Shown here piece by piece: positions 53,339-61,467 of a stretch of DNA of 64,000 nt. The position numbers and the translations under genes are program-made. The notes under the pieces are model-generated. The model saw only the letters and a program-made list of their open reading frames with translations, did not search any database and was not told the origin of the DNA. How positions within the stretch are numbered: the first letter of the stretch is position 1; each line of letters begins with the position of its first letter. The DNA lies in the NCBI GenBank assembly GCA_002423285.1, contig DIVF01000052.1, forward strand, positions 46,262-110,261, in the 5' to 3' direction. Origin of the DNA: Micavibrio sp. UBA6139. GTDB lineage: Bacteria > Pseudomonadota > Alphaproteobacteria > Micavibrionales > Micavibrionaceae.

Positions 53339-53713
53339 TTAGGCCTGAACCTTGCTCAGCATCGGCCCTAAAACGCGCCCACCCAGAATATGCAGATGGT
53401 AATGCGGCACTTCCTGACCGCCATTCAAGCCGGTATTGGCGATGCAGCGGAACCCGCCCTCAATCACACCCAGCGTCTCAATCGTTGCTGCCACAGCGCG
53501 GTGGAACCCGGTGATTTCTTCGGCGCTGGCGAGAGCTGAAAAATCGGCGATTGAAACATACGCCCCCTTTGGAATAACCAGCACATGCACCGGCGCATGC
53601 GGATTGATGTCATAAAAGGCCAGTGCAAATTCATCTTCATAAACAGGCTTACACGGAATTTCCTTCCGCAGAATTTTCGCAAAAATATTATTCGGATCAT
53701 AAGTGATGGGCAT
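53339..53713 (-). CDS. HIT-family nucleotide-binding protein
   Basis: A 124-residue histidine-triad protein of the HINT branch. Signatures are NIFAKILRKEIPCKPVYEDE at the N-terminus, HVLVIPKGAY (~45), GGQEVPHYHLHILGGR with the HxHxH triad (~102-106). HINT proteins hydrolyse AMP-linked phosphoramidates such as adenylated lysine. GAGAG lies ten bases ahead of ATG 53713. The GNAT gene is upstream, separated by a terminator hairpin. Confidence 0.94.
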   Translation of the reverse strand: MPITYDPNNIFAKILRKEIPCKPVYEDEFALAFYDINPHAPVHVLVIPKGAYVSIADFSALASAEEITGFHRAVAATIETLGVIEGGFRCIANTGLNGGQEVPHYHLHILGGRVLGPMLSKVQA

Positions 53714-53742
53714 TTTTTCTCTCACATTTCATTTAATGGGGT

Positions 53743-53764
53743 GAAGGGGGCAATCGCCCCCTTC
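53743..53764 (-). terminator. terminator hairpin of GNAT gene
   Basis: GAAGGGGGC (53743-53751) pairs exactly with GCCCCCTTC (53756-53764) around AATC. It follows the minus-strand GNAT gene (stop at 53794). The stem closely resembles that at 53311. Confidence 0.8.
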
Positions 53765-53793
53765 AAAACCCTGATTTTTTTTAAACTTGAACC

Positions 53794-54357
53794 CTACTTA
53801 ACCAGGGCCTGATCGATGACCTTGTAATAATAACGCCCGGGAATGATTTTCCCATCGATTTTTGCGTAATAAGGGTTGGTGCCAAAATGCACATAGCCCA
53901 TCGATTCATAGAGCTTAATCGCGATATCCAGCGATTCACGGATATCAACATGGATAACGCCAAACCCTTCCTCGCGCGCGGCCTGTTCGATATTTTCGAT
54001 CAAGCGGCGGGAAAGTCCGTGGCCGCGCGCCCAAGGGGCGACAAACACGGTCGTCATGGTGGCGGCAAAACCTTGCGCTTCGTTATTGCGCGGCGGCGTG
54101 ATGAGCTGGGCCGTGCCGCAGATAACCCCATCAAGACGCGCCACGAACAGCATGCGCGATGGCATGGTTAAAACACCGCGCCAATAGCGTTCAAGAATCT
54201 CGCGTGCCGGAAGTTTGATCCAACCGAATCCACCGCCATCCAGGATGGCGGCGTCCGTCGCATCACATAAATCGTTGAGATCGCCGAGGGTGAGTTCTTG
54301 AACCTCTTCCGTCAACAAGGTTGGCGTTGCTGGTTTGGCTTGTGTCTGGTCGCCCAT
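53794..54357 (-). CDS. GNAT-family N-acetyltransferase
   Basis: A 187-residue GCN5-related acetyltransferase. The acetyl-CoA loop is VFVAPWARGHGLSRRLIENIEQAA (~102-125), followed by IHVDIRESLDIAIKLYESMGYVHFG, the usual motif B. The N-terminal ~25 residues are a polar extension. Substrate not predictable. Confidence 0.9.
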   Translation of the reverse strand: MGDQTQAKPATPTLLTEEVQELTLGDLNDLCDATDAAILDGGGFGWIKLPAREILERYWRGVLTMPSRMLFVARLDGVICGTAQLITPPRNNEAQGFAATMTTVFVAPWARGHGLSRRLIENIEQAAREEGFGVIHVDIRESLDIAIKLYESMGYVHFGTNPYYAKIDGKIIPGRYYYKVIDQALVK

Positions 54358-54544
54358 GATGCCCCTTAAAGCTGCCCTTAAAAAATACTCTTTTTATCGG
54401 TGCCTGAATGTCCCCACAATACTGGCCACCTCTTTCAATTCAACCATAAAAACGTGAAAGAAAATGAAATTCACAAAGACTATGTGTTGTGCGCAGCAAT
54501 ATGCAAATATTGAGTCAATATAGTCAGCCGCTTAAAGTCGCGCT

Positions 54545-55921
54545 ATGCTGACAGACATGAAAAATATGCACCACCTGATCCCTGTTTTTTCATTATTTTT
54601 TCTCTCTGCCTGCTATGGCATTGCGGTGCCCAAAACACCTGCCGAAGAATCTCTAAGCATGCCGGAAGATGCGCACCCGACACCGATGGGGCTGAACAAA
54701 ATCGTCCTTGGTATTCCGCGCGGTGATACGATTGGGTCCATCTCGCCGCAGGGTCTTGGTATTTTGTGCCGTGGTCCTTATGGCGTGGTCACGCGGTCAT
54801 CCGTGGTCAGTCACATGGAAAAACCGGCGATGCGGGAATCCTTCTATGACACGATGTCGGCCAATGGTTATGACGTCACCGGATCACCCACATTGATGTT
54901 TGATGAAGATGATGATGTTGCCCGAACTATCTATCTAATTGGGGCGCGGATCACAGATATCAAGATGGATGTGTGCCAGCGCGTCACATTCCTGTTTGCC
55001 TATGACCTTGGCTACACGGGGGAAACGAGCATGGAGGTGGAATGGACCGTTTATGACCGCCTTCGCCGCAACGTCATTTATAAATCGACCACACGAGGTT
55101 ACAGCAAAATGGACCTGCCCAATTACGAAGCGATTGGCATGATGATGGACGATTCCTTCGCCGCCGCCGCACATAATCTGGGCAGCGATCCGACTTTCCA
55201 CAGCCTGCTGGTCAATGGCGTGGTCCCGCCATCGGCCAGACCCAATAAAGACGCGCTGTTTGGCCGGGTCGGCATATTCCCGGCGGATGATGTGGTGAGC
55301 GTCAGTGAAAAAGCACTGTCGAGCAAACCCCTCACCCCCGCCACATTGGAACAGGCTCGTAGAGCCACCGTCATGATTGGCAGCGGAGCGGGTCACGGGT
55401 CCGGGTTTTTCATCAGCGATCAGGGGCATATTCTGACCAATGCCCATGTCGTTGGCGATGCCGATCAGGTCCGCATTGTCACCCCCGGTGGCAAGCACAA
55501 GATTGTCGGTGAGGTCCTGCGCCGGGATAAGGAGCGCGATGTCGCGCTGATCCGCCTGACTGAAATGCCTGCCGGATTTACCCCAACCCTGTTGCCCCTG
55601 CGCACTGACATTCCAAAGGTGGGGGAGCATGCCTACGCCATTGGTGCACCACTTTATGAGAAGGACCTGCAAGACACAGTCACATCGGGGATTATCAGTG
55701 CCTGGCGGCCTCAAGAGCGCATGTCACGCCAATCCTATATCCAGGCCGATATCACCATCCAGCCCGGCAATAGCGGTGGGCCATTGTTGGATGCCGCTGG
55801 AAACATCACGGGCATTGCCGTGGCCGGATATTTAGGAACGGTTGGAGAAATGAGCGGATTGAACCTGTTTATCCCGATTGACGAAGCCCTGCGCAAGATG
55901 AGTATCGCAGTGCCCCGTTAA
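54545..55921 (+). CDS. trypsin-like (S1C) serine protease lipoprotein
   Basis: A 458-residue protein. A lipoprotein signal with lipobox FLSAC (Cys23) places it in a membrane facing the periplasm. Residues ~45-240 form an unrecognised domain with repeated VxxRSSV..., YDLGYTGETSMEVEW and IYKSTTRGYSK, resembling a peptidoglycan-associated lipoprotein beta domain. The C-terminal ~180 residues are a trypsin-like protease with a DegP-like triad: TNAHVV (His ~298), RDVALIRL (Asp ~335), QPGNSGGPLLD (Ser ~408). There is no PDZ domain, unlike DegP/DegS. The exact start is unsure: ATG 54545 or ATG 54557, neither with a good ribosome binding site. Confidence 0.9.
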   Translation: MLTDMKNMHHLIPVFSLFFLSACYGIAVPKTPAEESLSMPEDAHPTPMGLNKIVLGIPRGDTIGSISPQGLGILCRGPYGVVTRSSVVSHMEKPAMRESFYDTMSANGYDVTGSPTLMFDEDDDVARTIYLIGARITDIKMDVCQRVTFLFAYDLGYTGETSMEVEWTVYDRLRRNVIYKSTTRGYSKMDLPNYEAIGMMMDDSFAAAAHNLGSDPTFHSLLVNGVVPPSARPNKDALFGRVGIFPADDVVSVSEKALSSKPLTPATLEQARRATVMIGSGAGHGSGFFISDQGHILTNAHVVGDADQVRIVTPGGKHKIVGEVLRRDKERDVALIRLTEMPAGFTPTLLPLRTDIPKVGEHAYAIGAPLYEKDLQDTVTSGIISAWRPQERMSRQSYIQADITIQPGNSGGPLLDAAGNITGIAVAGYLGTVGEMSGLNLFIPIDEALRKMSIAVPR

Positions 55922-55936
55922 ATGATTTCAAATCAG

Positions 55937-56995
55937 TTATTCCGGTTTTTGGCTTTCGGGTTCTGGCGCGCCGAGATTGTTGCCCCGGTTTTGCAAGGCC
56001 TGCTGCGCGACAAGACGCTCATCAGCACGGGTCTTTATCAAGGAATAGATAAACCCGCCAATCAGCAGCGTGAGCGTAATACCGAGCGAGATAACGGCCG
56101 GGATTTTCTCATCCGTGATCTGGACATAGAACGCCTTCAACCCAATGAAGATCAGGATGATAGACAAAGCATATTTCATATATTCGAAGCGGTGAATAAC
56201 AGCCGCCACGGCAAAATACATCGTCCGCAGACCCAGAACGGCAAAAATGTTACTGGTGTAAACGACGAAGGTATCGCTGGTAATCGACAACACGGCCGGC
56301 ACAGAATCAACCGCAAAAATCAAATCGGCCAATTCGATGGTGACCAGCGCAAGGAAGAGGGGGGTCGCCTGCAACTTACCCTTATGATGCCCCGTTGTCT
56401 TTTCACGAACAAAGAAAGCGTGGCCGCGCATGAACGGGGTTACGTTCATATGACGTTGCAGAAATTTGAGCAGCTTGCTGTCTTCAATGCCGGGATCATC
56501 ATCGTTTGAACGCATCATTTTGATCCCGGTGAAAATCAGGAAGGCCGCGAATAGCAGCAAAATCTCTTCAAATTGATGGACAACGGCCGTACCGAAGCCA
56601 ATCAAAATGCCGCGCATTACGATCACGCCAATAATGCCCCAGAATAAAACCCGGTGTTGATACATGCGCGGAATGCCGAAATAGGCAAAGATCACCGACA
56701 TGACAAAGAGGTTATCGAGCGACAGGCTTTGTTCGACCAGATAGGCGGTGAAATAATTCATCCCGTCTTCGGCGCCGCGATCCGTCCATACCCAGATGCC
56801 AAACATACAGGCAAGGGTGATATAGCCCAGCGAATACCACAGGCTTTCCTTCATGCCGATTTCATGGTCCTTGCGGTTCAACACCCCAAGGTCAAGAGTC
56901 AGGATCACAAGAACCAGTCCAATAAAGGCCAGCCAGATCCCGGCAGAGGTTCCCATGACGGATAAAGTAAGAAATTCAGGGAGGGATTCGAGCAA
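55937..56995 (-). CDS. TerC-family integral membrane protein
   Basis: A 352-residue membrane protein with about eight helices, of the TerC/Alx family: LDLGVLNRKDHEIGMKESL (~35-53), VEQSLSLDNLFVMSVIFAYFGIP (~87-109) with the acidic SLDN motif, and the second-half mirror VTIELADLIFAVDSVPAVLSIT (~215). TerC-like proteins export manganese or act in metallation of secreted proteins; Alx-type members respond to alkaline pH. A TTG start at 56995 with GAAGG eight bases upstream is preferred over ATG 56956. It converges on the protease gene. Confidence 0.93.
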   Translation of the reverse strand: MLESLPEFLTLSVMGTSAGIWLAFIGLVLVILTLDLGVLNRKDHEIGMKESLWYSLGYITLACMFGIWVWTDRGAEDGMNYFTAYLVEQSLSLDNLFVMSVIFAYFGIPRMYQHRVLFWGIIGVIVMRGILIGFGTAVVHQFEEILLLFAAFLIFTGIKMMRSNDDDPGIEDSKLLKFLQRHMNVTPFMRGHAFFVREKTTGHHKGKLQATPLFLALVTIELADLIFAVDSVPAVLSITSDTFVVYTSNIFAVLGLRTMYFAVAAVIHRFEYMKYALSIILIFIGLKAFYVQITDEKIPAVISLGITLTLLIGGFIYSLIKTRADERLVAQQALQNRGNNLGAPEPESQKPE

Positions 56996-57185
56996 AGAGG
57001 GGCCTTCAATCTTCTAACATTTATGACGCAGATAGAGTAGCTGACTTCCTGTGTCAAAAAAAGGGCAGCGCAGCCAGATCGGCTGAAAAGCGGGCAGGAC
57101 AGCATTCTTTTTTCTTTGTCGGATATACCAAATCATCTTAAAAGATAGGCTCATATTAAAAAGAACATTTGCACAAGGAATTGTT

Positions 57186-58310
57186 ATGTCAAATTTTGTC
57201 AATATCCGCCCAAACACAAAAGACCCCTTCCTTGTGAATGCCGATACGCTCAGCCTTATTGTACATAAATATTTGGATCAGGGTGCATCCACCCCCAAAC
57301 CAACCCTGTCCTTCCACGATCACGCGCTGGGCGATCAAATGTGGCTGGATAGCGGAGCAGCCAATTTGGATGCAGGAACAATTGTCAGCACACTGAAGGC
57401 CGCCGGAGCAACCTTGCTGGCGTTGCCGCTGATTGATGATGTAAAGGGAGAATATGGCACCGCCTATCTGAACCCAAAGGCGTTTTTAACATTGATCACC
57501 AGCGCGACCTTTACCCCCGATGGGAAAGCAGAAACTTGCGCCAATATTCTACTGGATGTCGCCGGATATGGCCGACTGGAAAGCGATCAGGTGCCCGTAC
57601 GCGTCATTGATGCGTTTATGAAGGATATTGCGGCGGTCAAACCCGCCCTGATGACAGTTCTGCCAGATGTTGCCACAGCACGGTTTTCAAAACCGGGCTA
57701 TGTGACGCTGGATGCGGCAAAGGTCACCAGCATTCGCCCCAATGGTTATGATATCGATGTCGGCCTGCAAGATGGCGTCATTGGCGGATCCCGCATCGAT
57801 TTCATCATGAAAAAGGGCACGGAAAATATCGGACAACTCAACCACAGCTACGCAAATGCAGTGTGGAAGCGGGCCGAACGCATGAAGGTCAAGGGCATGG
57901 AGACGCCGGAAAAGTTAGGCGTGATGCTGCAAGAGATCTTTGCCCGCGCCGATATCAAGGCCGAACGCGCCCGCCTTGCCTTAAAAGAAACGCTGGCCGC
58001 AACCATTGCCACGCAAAACCCGGACCTTATTAAAATCAAGGATGCGAAGGATGTTTACTATGCAGCACCCGCGCAGATCAGCAGCATCCATTGCCACGGT
58101 AAGAATTTATCCCTGCAGTTCCGCTCCGCTGATCATCATAAAGATTCCCTGTATATTCACTTCGAAACACCGGATAAAGCCTGCCGTGAAGCGATCAGAT
58201 TGCAAAACATCATGAGCGGTGGCCCATCAGCGGATATCAATAAACCGACCCTGAGCCTGAAACGCCTGAAAGCGGCGGCAGAACAGGGCAAAACACCAAA
58301 AGCTCCATAA
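57186..58310 (+). CDS. protein with internal repeats, unknown function
   Basis: A 374-residue soluble protein with an AAGGA ribosome binding site and no signal peptide. Several segments look like divergent copies of one small module that starts with Y-hydrophobic and xVTSI/xISSI: PFLVNADTLSLI (~14), GTAYLNPKAFLTLITSATF (~93), GYVTLDAAKVTSIRP (~172) and VYYAAPAQISSIHC (~291). Each is followed by a stretch with alternating hydrophobic residues. The last two copies align best (AKVTSIRPNGYDIDVGLQDG / AQISSIHCHGKNLSLQFRS). Repeats of this type often form stacked beta modules. Family not recognised. A strong terminator follows. Confidence 0.8.
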   Translation: MSNFVNIRPNTKDPFLVNADTLSLIVHKYLDQGASTPKPTLSFHDHALGDQMWLDSGAANLDAGTIVSTLKAAGATLLALPLIDDVKGEYGTAYLNPKAFLTLITSATFTPDGKAETCANILLDVAGYGRLESDQVPVRVIDAFMKDIAAVKPALMTVLPDVATARFSKPGYVTLDAAKVTSIRPNGYDIDVGLQDGVIGGSRIDFIMKKGTENIGQLNHSYANAVWKRAERMKVKGMETPEKLGVMLQEIFARADIKAERARLALKETLAATIATQNPDLIKIKDAKDVYYAAPAQISSIHCHGKNLSLQFRSADHHKDSLYIHFETPDKACREAIRLQNIMSGGPSADINKPTLSLKRLKAAAEQGKTPKAP

Positions 58311-58344
58311 AAAAAACGGCCCTTGAAATTGGGGCCGTTTTTTT
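58311..58344. terminator. bidirectional rho-independent terminator
   Basis: CGGCCC (58317-58322) pairs with GGGCCG (58332-58337); A-run before and T-run after allow use in both directions. It serves the plus-strand repeat protein (stop 58310) and the minus-strand gene ending at 58343. Confidence 0.9.
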
Positions 58345-59365
58345 AAAGATCGAGGCCCGGTTGGCGGTCGCGGAGGGTCAGTTTCATTTTTCGTTCTGAA
58401 TCCGGAACGCTCATAAACTGTCCCTCGCCGCGTAAATTCCAGTCCATAAAGATGAAATTGATATCCTTGGTGGCTTTCTTGAAATCCATGCTGGCTTGAC
58501 GCGCAGCATAGGGGTGAATAGCCGGGCAAGCGAGGATGTAGATTTCGCATTCTTCCAAAACGCGGCCCTTTAGGCTGGTTTCGCGGGTGGAAATGCCCTG
58601 CAGCAAAACAAGGCGGCTATCCGCGCTGCCCGCCACGGTCATGGAATTACCCAGCATCCGTTTGGCCTTTTCATCTTCGCGGGTTTTTTTGGTTGGCACG
58701 AAATGGAATAAACGCGGGAAGCCCACAACGCGGTCTGGCAGAACGGCCAGCTTGTCCTTTTCAAAGAACATATTGTGATACAGGGTTTTCAGTTTTTGCT
58801 CATCATTACGGATCAAAATATCATCTAATTTGCGCATGGATTGCTGGTGGCTGATCCAGATGCGGTTCAGCGCGGCCTTGCCGCCCAACGTCTCAACAGC
58901 GCGAATCTGTTCCAGCATTTCAGGCAGGCTTTTGACACTGCGCGTTACATATTGATCAGCATAATCGCGCGCAAAGCGGCCATATTCTGTATTCATTGAT
59001 TTAAAACGGGCAGCGTTTTTAAATTCCACGTTCAAGCCCGCGCCCAGATCAAGATTCAGGTTGATAACGACCAGCTGGCCCATACGCACCGCATCGATGA
59101 AACTCTGACCATCGGCTTCGCTTTCATCCAGCAGCGTTTTCAGTGTGCAGCCTTCGCGGTGTTCGCGTTTTGGCATGGTGGAAAAATGGGCGGCGCGAAT
59201 GAAACTTTCACCGTGAGTGCGTCCGCCTTGGCGGAAGGTCATCGGCGCATGGCAATCGGCATCGCCGCAGATCAAATCGACGCCGTGTGTTTTGCGGTCA
59301 TATTCATCAGCACGGATGATTTGAAATTCGCCGCTTTGGGTATTTTTGAATTTTGCCAGATACAT
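58343..59365 (-). CDS. protein with CoiA-like zinc-finger N-terminus
   Basis: A 340-residue soluble protein. Its N-terminal ~75 residues carry a probable zinc site: C33 and C38 (ICGDADCHAP), HF at 60-61, H69 and C73 (REHREGC). The order C-x4-C...HF...H-x3-C resembles the finger of CoiA competence proteins. The remaining ~260 residues contain charged helices and beta stretches, with no nuclease motif that I can place. The start has AAAGAG. Divergent from the M23 peptidase gene (75 bases). Function unknown; a DNA-related role is suggested only by the finger. Confidence 0.8.
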   Translation of the reverse strand: MYLAKFKNTQSGEFQIIRADEYDRKTHGVDLICGDADCHAPMTFRQGGRTHGESFIRAAHFSTMPKREHREGCTLKTLLDESEADGQSFIDAVRMGQLVVINLNLDLGAGLNVEFKNAARFKSMNTEYGRFARDYADQYVTRSVKSLPEMLEQIRAVETLGGKAALNRIWISHQQSMRKLDDILIRNDEQKLKTLYHNMFFEKDKLAVLPDRVVGFPRLFHFVPTKKTREDEKAKRMLGNSMTVAGSADSRLVLLQGISTRETSLKGRVLEECEIYILACPAIHPYAARQASMDFKKATKDINFIFMDWNLRGEGQFMSVPDSERKMKLTLRDRQPGLDL

Positions 59366-59440
59366 GCTATCTCTTTAAATGATGCGGCGATTATGCCAAA
59401 ACTTTCCAAACGCCCCTTTCATTATGGCATTGTAACAATT

Positions 59441-60553
59441 ATGTCAATAAAACAAACAACTTCGCTGTTTTCCTTGGTCTTTTTCGCGGCACTGAGTCTC
59501 GCGGGCGCAGTAGCCATGGCGCAAACTACCCCGGCAAAGGCCGCCCCGCTGCGCCTGATGATGCCGGCGGCCTGCACACCGGGGCAAAACTGCTGGATCG
59601 TGAACCATGTTGATATGAACCCAGCCAGCGGTGTCGCGGAAGATTTCACCTGCGGCAGCAAAACCTATGACGGGCATGAGGGGACGGATTTTGGTCTTCT
59701 CGATACCGCCACGATGAAAACAGGGGTCAGTGTTCTGGCCGCCGCACCGGGCAAAGTGATGCGCGTGCGCAATAATATGCCCGATGGCAATCCGACATCG
59801 GAACAGATCGAAAAACTGCTGGCCGCCAATCAGGGTTGCGGGAATGGTGTTTTGATCGACCATGGCAAGGGCTGGCAATCGATCTATTGTCACCTGAAGG
59901 CAGGCAGCGTTTTGGTGAAACCCGATATGCAAGTCACCACCGGGCAAAAGCTGGCCGATATTGGACAATCCGGGGCCGCCGAATTCCCACACCTGCATTT
60001 TGGCCTGTTCTATGAGGACAAACCCGGTGTCATCGAAACGGTTGATCCGTTTTCCGGCACCTATGCCGCGCAAGGATGCGGCAATGCCAAGGGTGCGATG
60101 TGGGATGTCGGTATGAATATCGATTATGACCCGATGGCGATTTTCACATCCGGTTTTGCCACAGGCGTTCCTGATTTTAACAAGCTGCGCGATAACGCAA
60201 CCTCACCCACGACACTAACCCCGGCGATTGACGCGTTGACCTATTGGGTGGGGCTGTACGGCATGCATGAGGGCGACCAGATCACCTTATCGATCACCGC
60301 ACCCGATGGCAGTGTTTTTGCCACCCAGACCCTGACACAGGAAAAAGACCGCGCGCGGCAATTTTATTATGTCGGGCGTAAAATCGGTGATCCCCTGCTG
60401 CCCGGCGCATACAAAGGTATGGCAACCATTCGCCGTGCGATTGCCGGATCAGACACCGAAGCCCTGACCCGGTCGGCTGAAAAAATCCTGACCATCAGCA
60501 ACCCGCTGCATAACAGCCAACAAACCGGCAGTGACGGGGTTTTGCTGCCCTAA
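59441..60553 (+). CDS. secreted M23-family metallopeptidase
   Basis: A 370-residue exported peptidase of the M23 (LytM/lysostaphin) fold. The signal peptide is residues 1-27 (LFSLVFFAALSLAGAVAMA). Zinc ligands are in YDGHEGTDFGL (His ~78, Asp ~82) and PHLHFG (~184), with a lid loop containing ANQGCGNGVLIDHGKGWQSIYCHL. The family cuts peptide cross-links in peptidoglycan or glycine-rich peptides. A C-terminal ~130-residue beta domain (ITLSITAPDGSVFATQTL) follows. ATG 59441 is chosen because it gives a clean signal peptide, although an in-frame ATG at 59393 exists and neither has a clear ribosome binding site. In a predatory bacterium such an enzyme could act on host walls, but this is speculation. 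Confidence 0.92.
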   Translation: MSIKQTTSLFSLVFFAALSLAGAVAMAQTTPAKAAPLRLMMPAACTPGQNCWIVNHVDMNPASGVAEDFTCGSKTYDGHEGTDFGLLDTATMKTGVSVLAAAPGKVMRVRNNMPDGNPTSEQIEKLLAANQGCGNGVLIDHGKGWQSIYCHLKAGSVLVKPDMQVTTGQKLADIGQSGAAEFPHLHFGLFYEDKPGVIETVDPFSGTYAAQGCGNAKGAMWDVGMNIDYDPMAIFTSGFATGVPDFNKLRDNATSPTTLTPAIDALTYWVGLYGMHEGDQITLSITAPDGSVFATQTLTQEKDRARQFYYVGRKIGDPLLPGAYKGMATIRRAIAGSDTEALTRSAEKILTISNPLHNSQQTGSDGVLLP

Positions 60554-60582
60554 GCGGGACTAACAATCTGGTTTTTAATCTT

Positions 60583-60693
60583 GTCACCCCCGCCTTGTGC
60601 GGGGGTCCGGTTGGAAGGTGTGCGCGGCAAAGCCGCGCACTTTCTGGATCCCCGCTGTTTATGCCTGCGCTTCGCGCAGTCCGCGGGGATGAC
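60583..60693. repeat. compound palindromic repeat element (~111 bp)
   Basis: Terminal inverted repeats GTCACCCCCGC (60583-60593) and GCGGGGATGAC (60683-60693) enclose three nested hairpins: CCCCCGC/GCGGGGG at the left end, GTGCGCGGC-AAA-GCCGCGCAC at 60620-60640, and CTGCGC-TTC-GCGCAG at 60665-60679. An internal ATCCCCGC (60648-60655) pairs with the right terminus. Elements with TGGATCCCCGC and GGGGATGAC ends are familiar as dispersed palindromic repeats of alphaproteobacteria. It is non-coding, in the 167-base gap between two convergent genes. Confidence 0.8.
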
Positions 60694-60720
60694 AGAGAGG
60701 GTGGGGCCTAAAAAACAATT

Positions 60721-61359
60721 CTATCGCTGGCGGCGCAGCAGGATATAAAACGCACCCCCGCCGCCATCTTTTGGCCGCGCCGGGGCGTGATCGAGGATAA
60801 TTGGGCGCAGCGGGTTCATTTCCAGCCACAAGGGCAGCATACGGCGCAAAACACCGCCCGGATCGCTGAAGCCTTCCGCGTCCTCATTCTTACGTCCACC
60901 CTTGCCGGTAATCACCAGCACACAGCGCCGCCCGGCCTGATGGCCGGAGAGCAGAAAGCGGATCAATTGTTGCTGGGCTTCGGCCTGACGCAGGCCATGT
61001 AAATCCAAAACCCCTTCAATCGGCATCTGGCCACGGCGCAGACGCTCTGCCGTGCGGCGATCAAGCCCACCCGTCGGAGAAGGCTCCGCCGGGGCGACGG
61101 CAGGTTTCAAGCGGAAATCCGGCAACCAGTGGCGCGGTGCAGTGGCGGGGGCTGGCGCGGGGTCGGAGGGCCGTTTGGACACCCTCGGTGTGGGCGGTGC
61201 AGCATCACTGGGGCGCAAAGACTCTTGCAATGGCTTGATGGTTTTGGTTACAAAGTCCCATAAATGGCGGTCTTCCCCGGATAATTCACGGGTCGGCCCA
61301 CGTTTTGGGACGGATTTGTCCCCGTCACCTGCTTGTCCTTTGCCCTTCTTTCCGGTCAT
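60721..61359 (-). CDS. Smr-domain protein (MutS2-type endonuclease domain)
   Basis: A 212-residue protein. The C-terminal Smr domain is residues ~118-210: VLDLHGLRQAEAQQQLIRFL with the LDLHG motif, LVITGKGGRKN and the ending GGGGAFYILLRR. A ~100-residue Pro/Arg-rich N-terminal region precedes it. Smr proteins nick DNA or RNA and occur as stand-alone genes throughout alphaproteobacteria. No neighbour suggests a specific role. Confidence 0.92.
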   Translation of the reverse strand: MTGKKGKGQAGDGDKSVPKRGPTRELSGEDRHLWDFVTKTIKPLQESLRPSDAAPPTPRVSKRPSDPAPAPATAPRHWLPDFRLKPAVAPAEPSPTGGLDRRTAERLRRGQMPIEGVLDLHGLRQAEAQQQLIRFLLSGHQAGRRCVLVITGKGGRKNEDAEGFSDPGGVLRRMLPLWLEMNPLRPIILDHAPARPKDGGGGAFYILLRRQR

Positions 61360-61467
61360 TGCCGAGTGGTTCCCCTGCTTTCGGGTTTGTGATTCGTCCT
61401 ATCCCTCTGGCATACTATATAGAATGATGACGCGTTGTTGTCAGACTCTCACAAGGATTTTTATGTC

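Noticed and set aside
55922..56509. 195-codon plus-strand frame opposite terC
   Set aside because: Antisense to a conserved TerC membrane protein, and charged Asn/Gln/Arg composition without a family.
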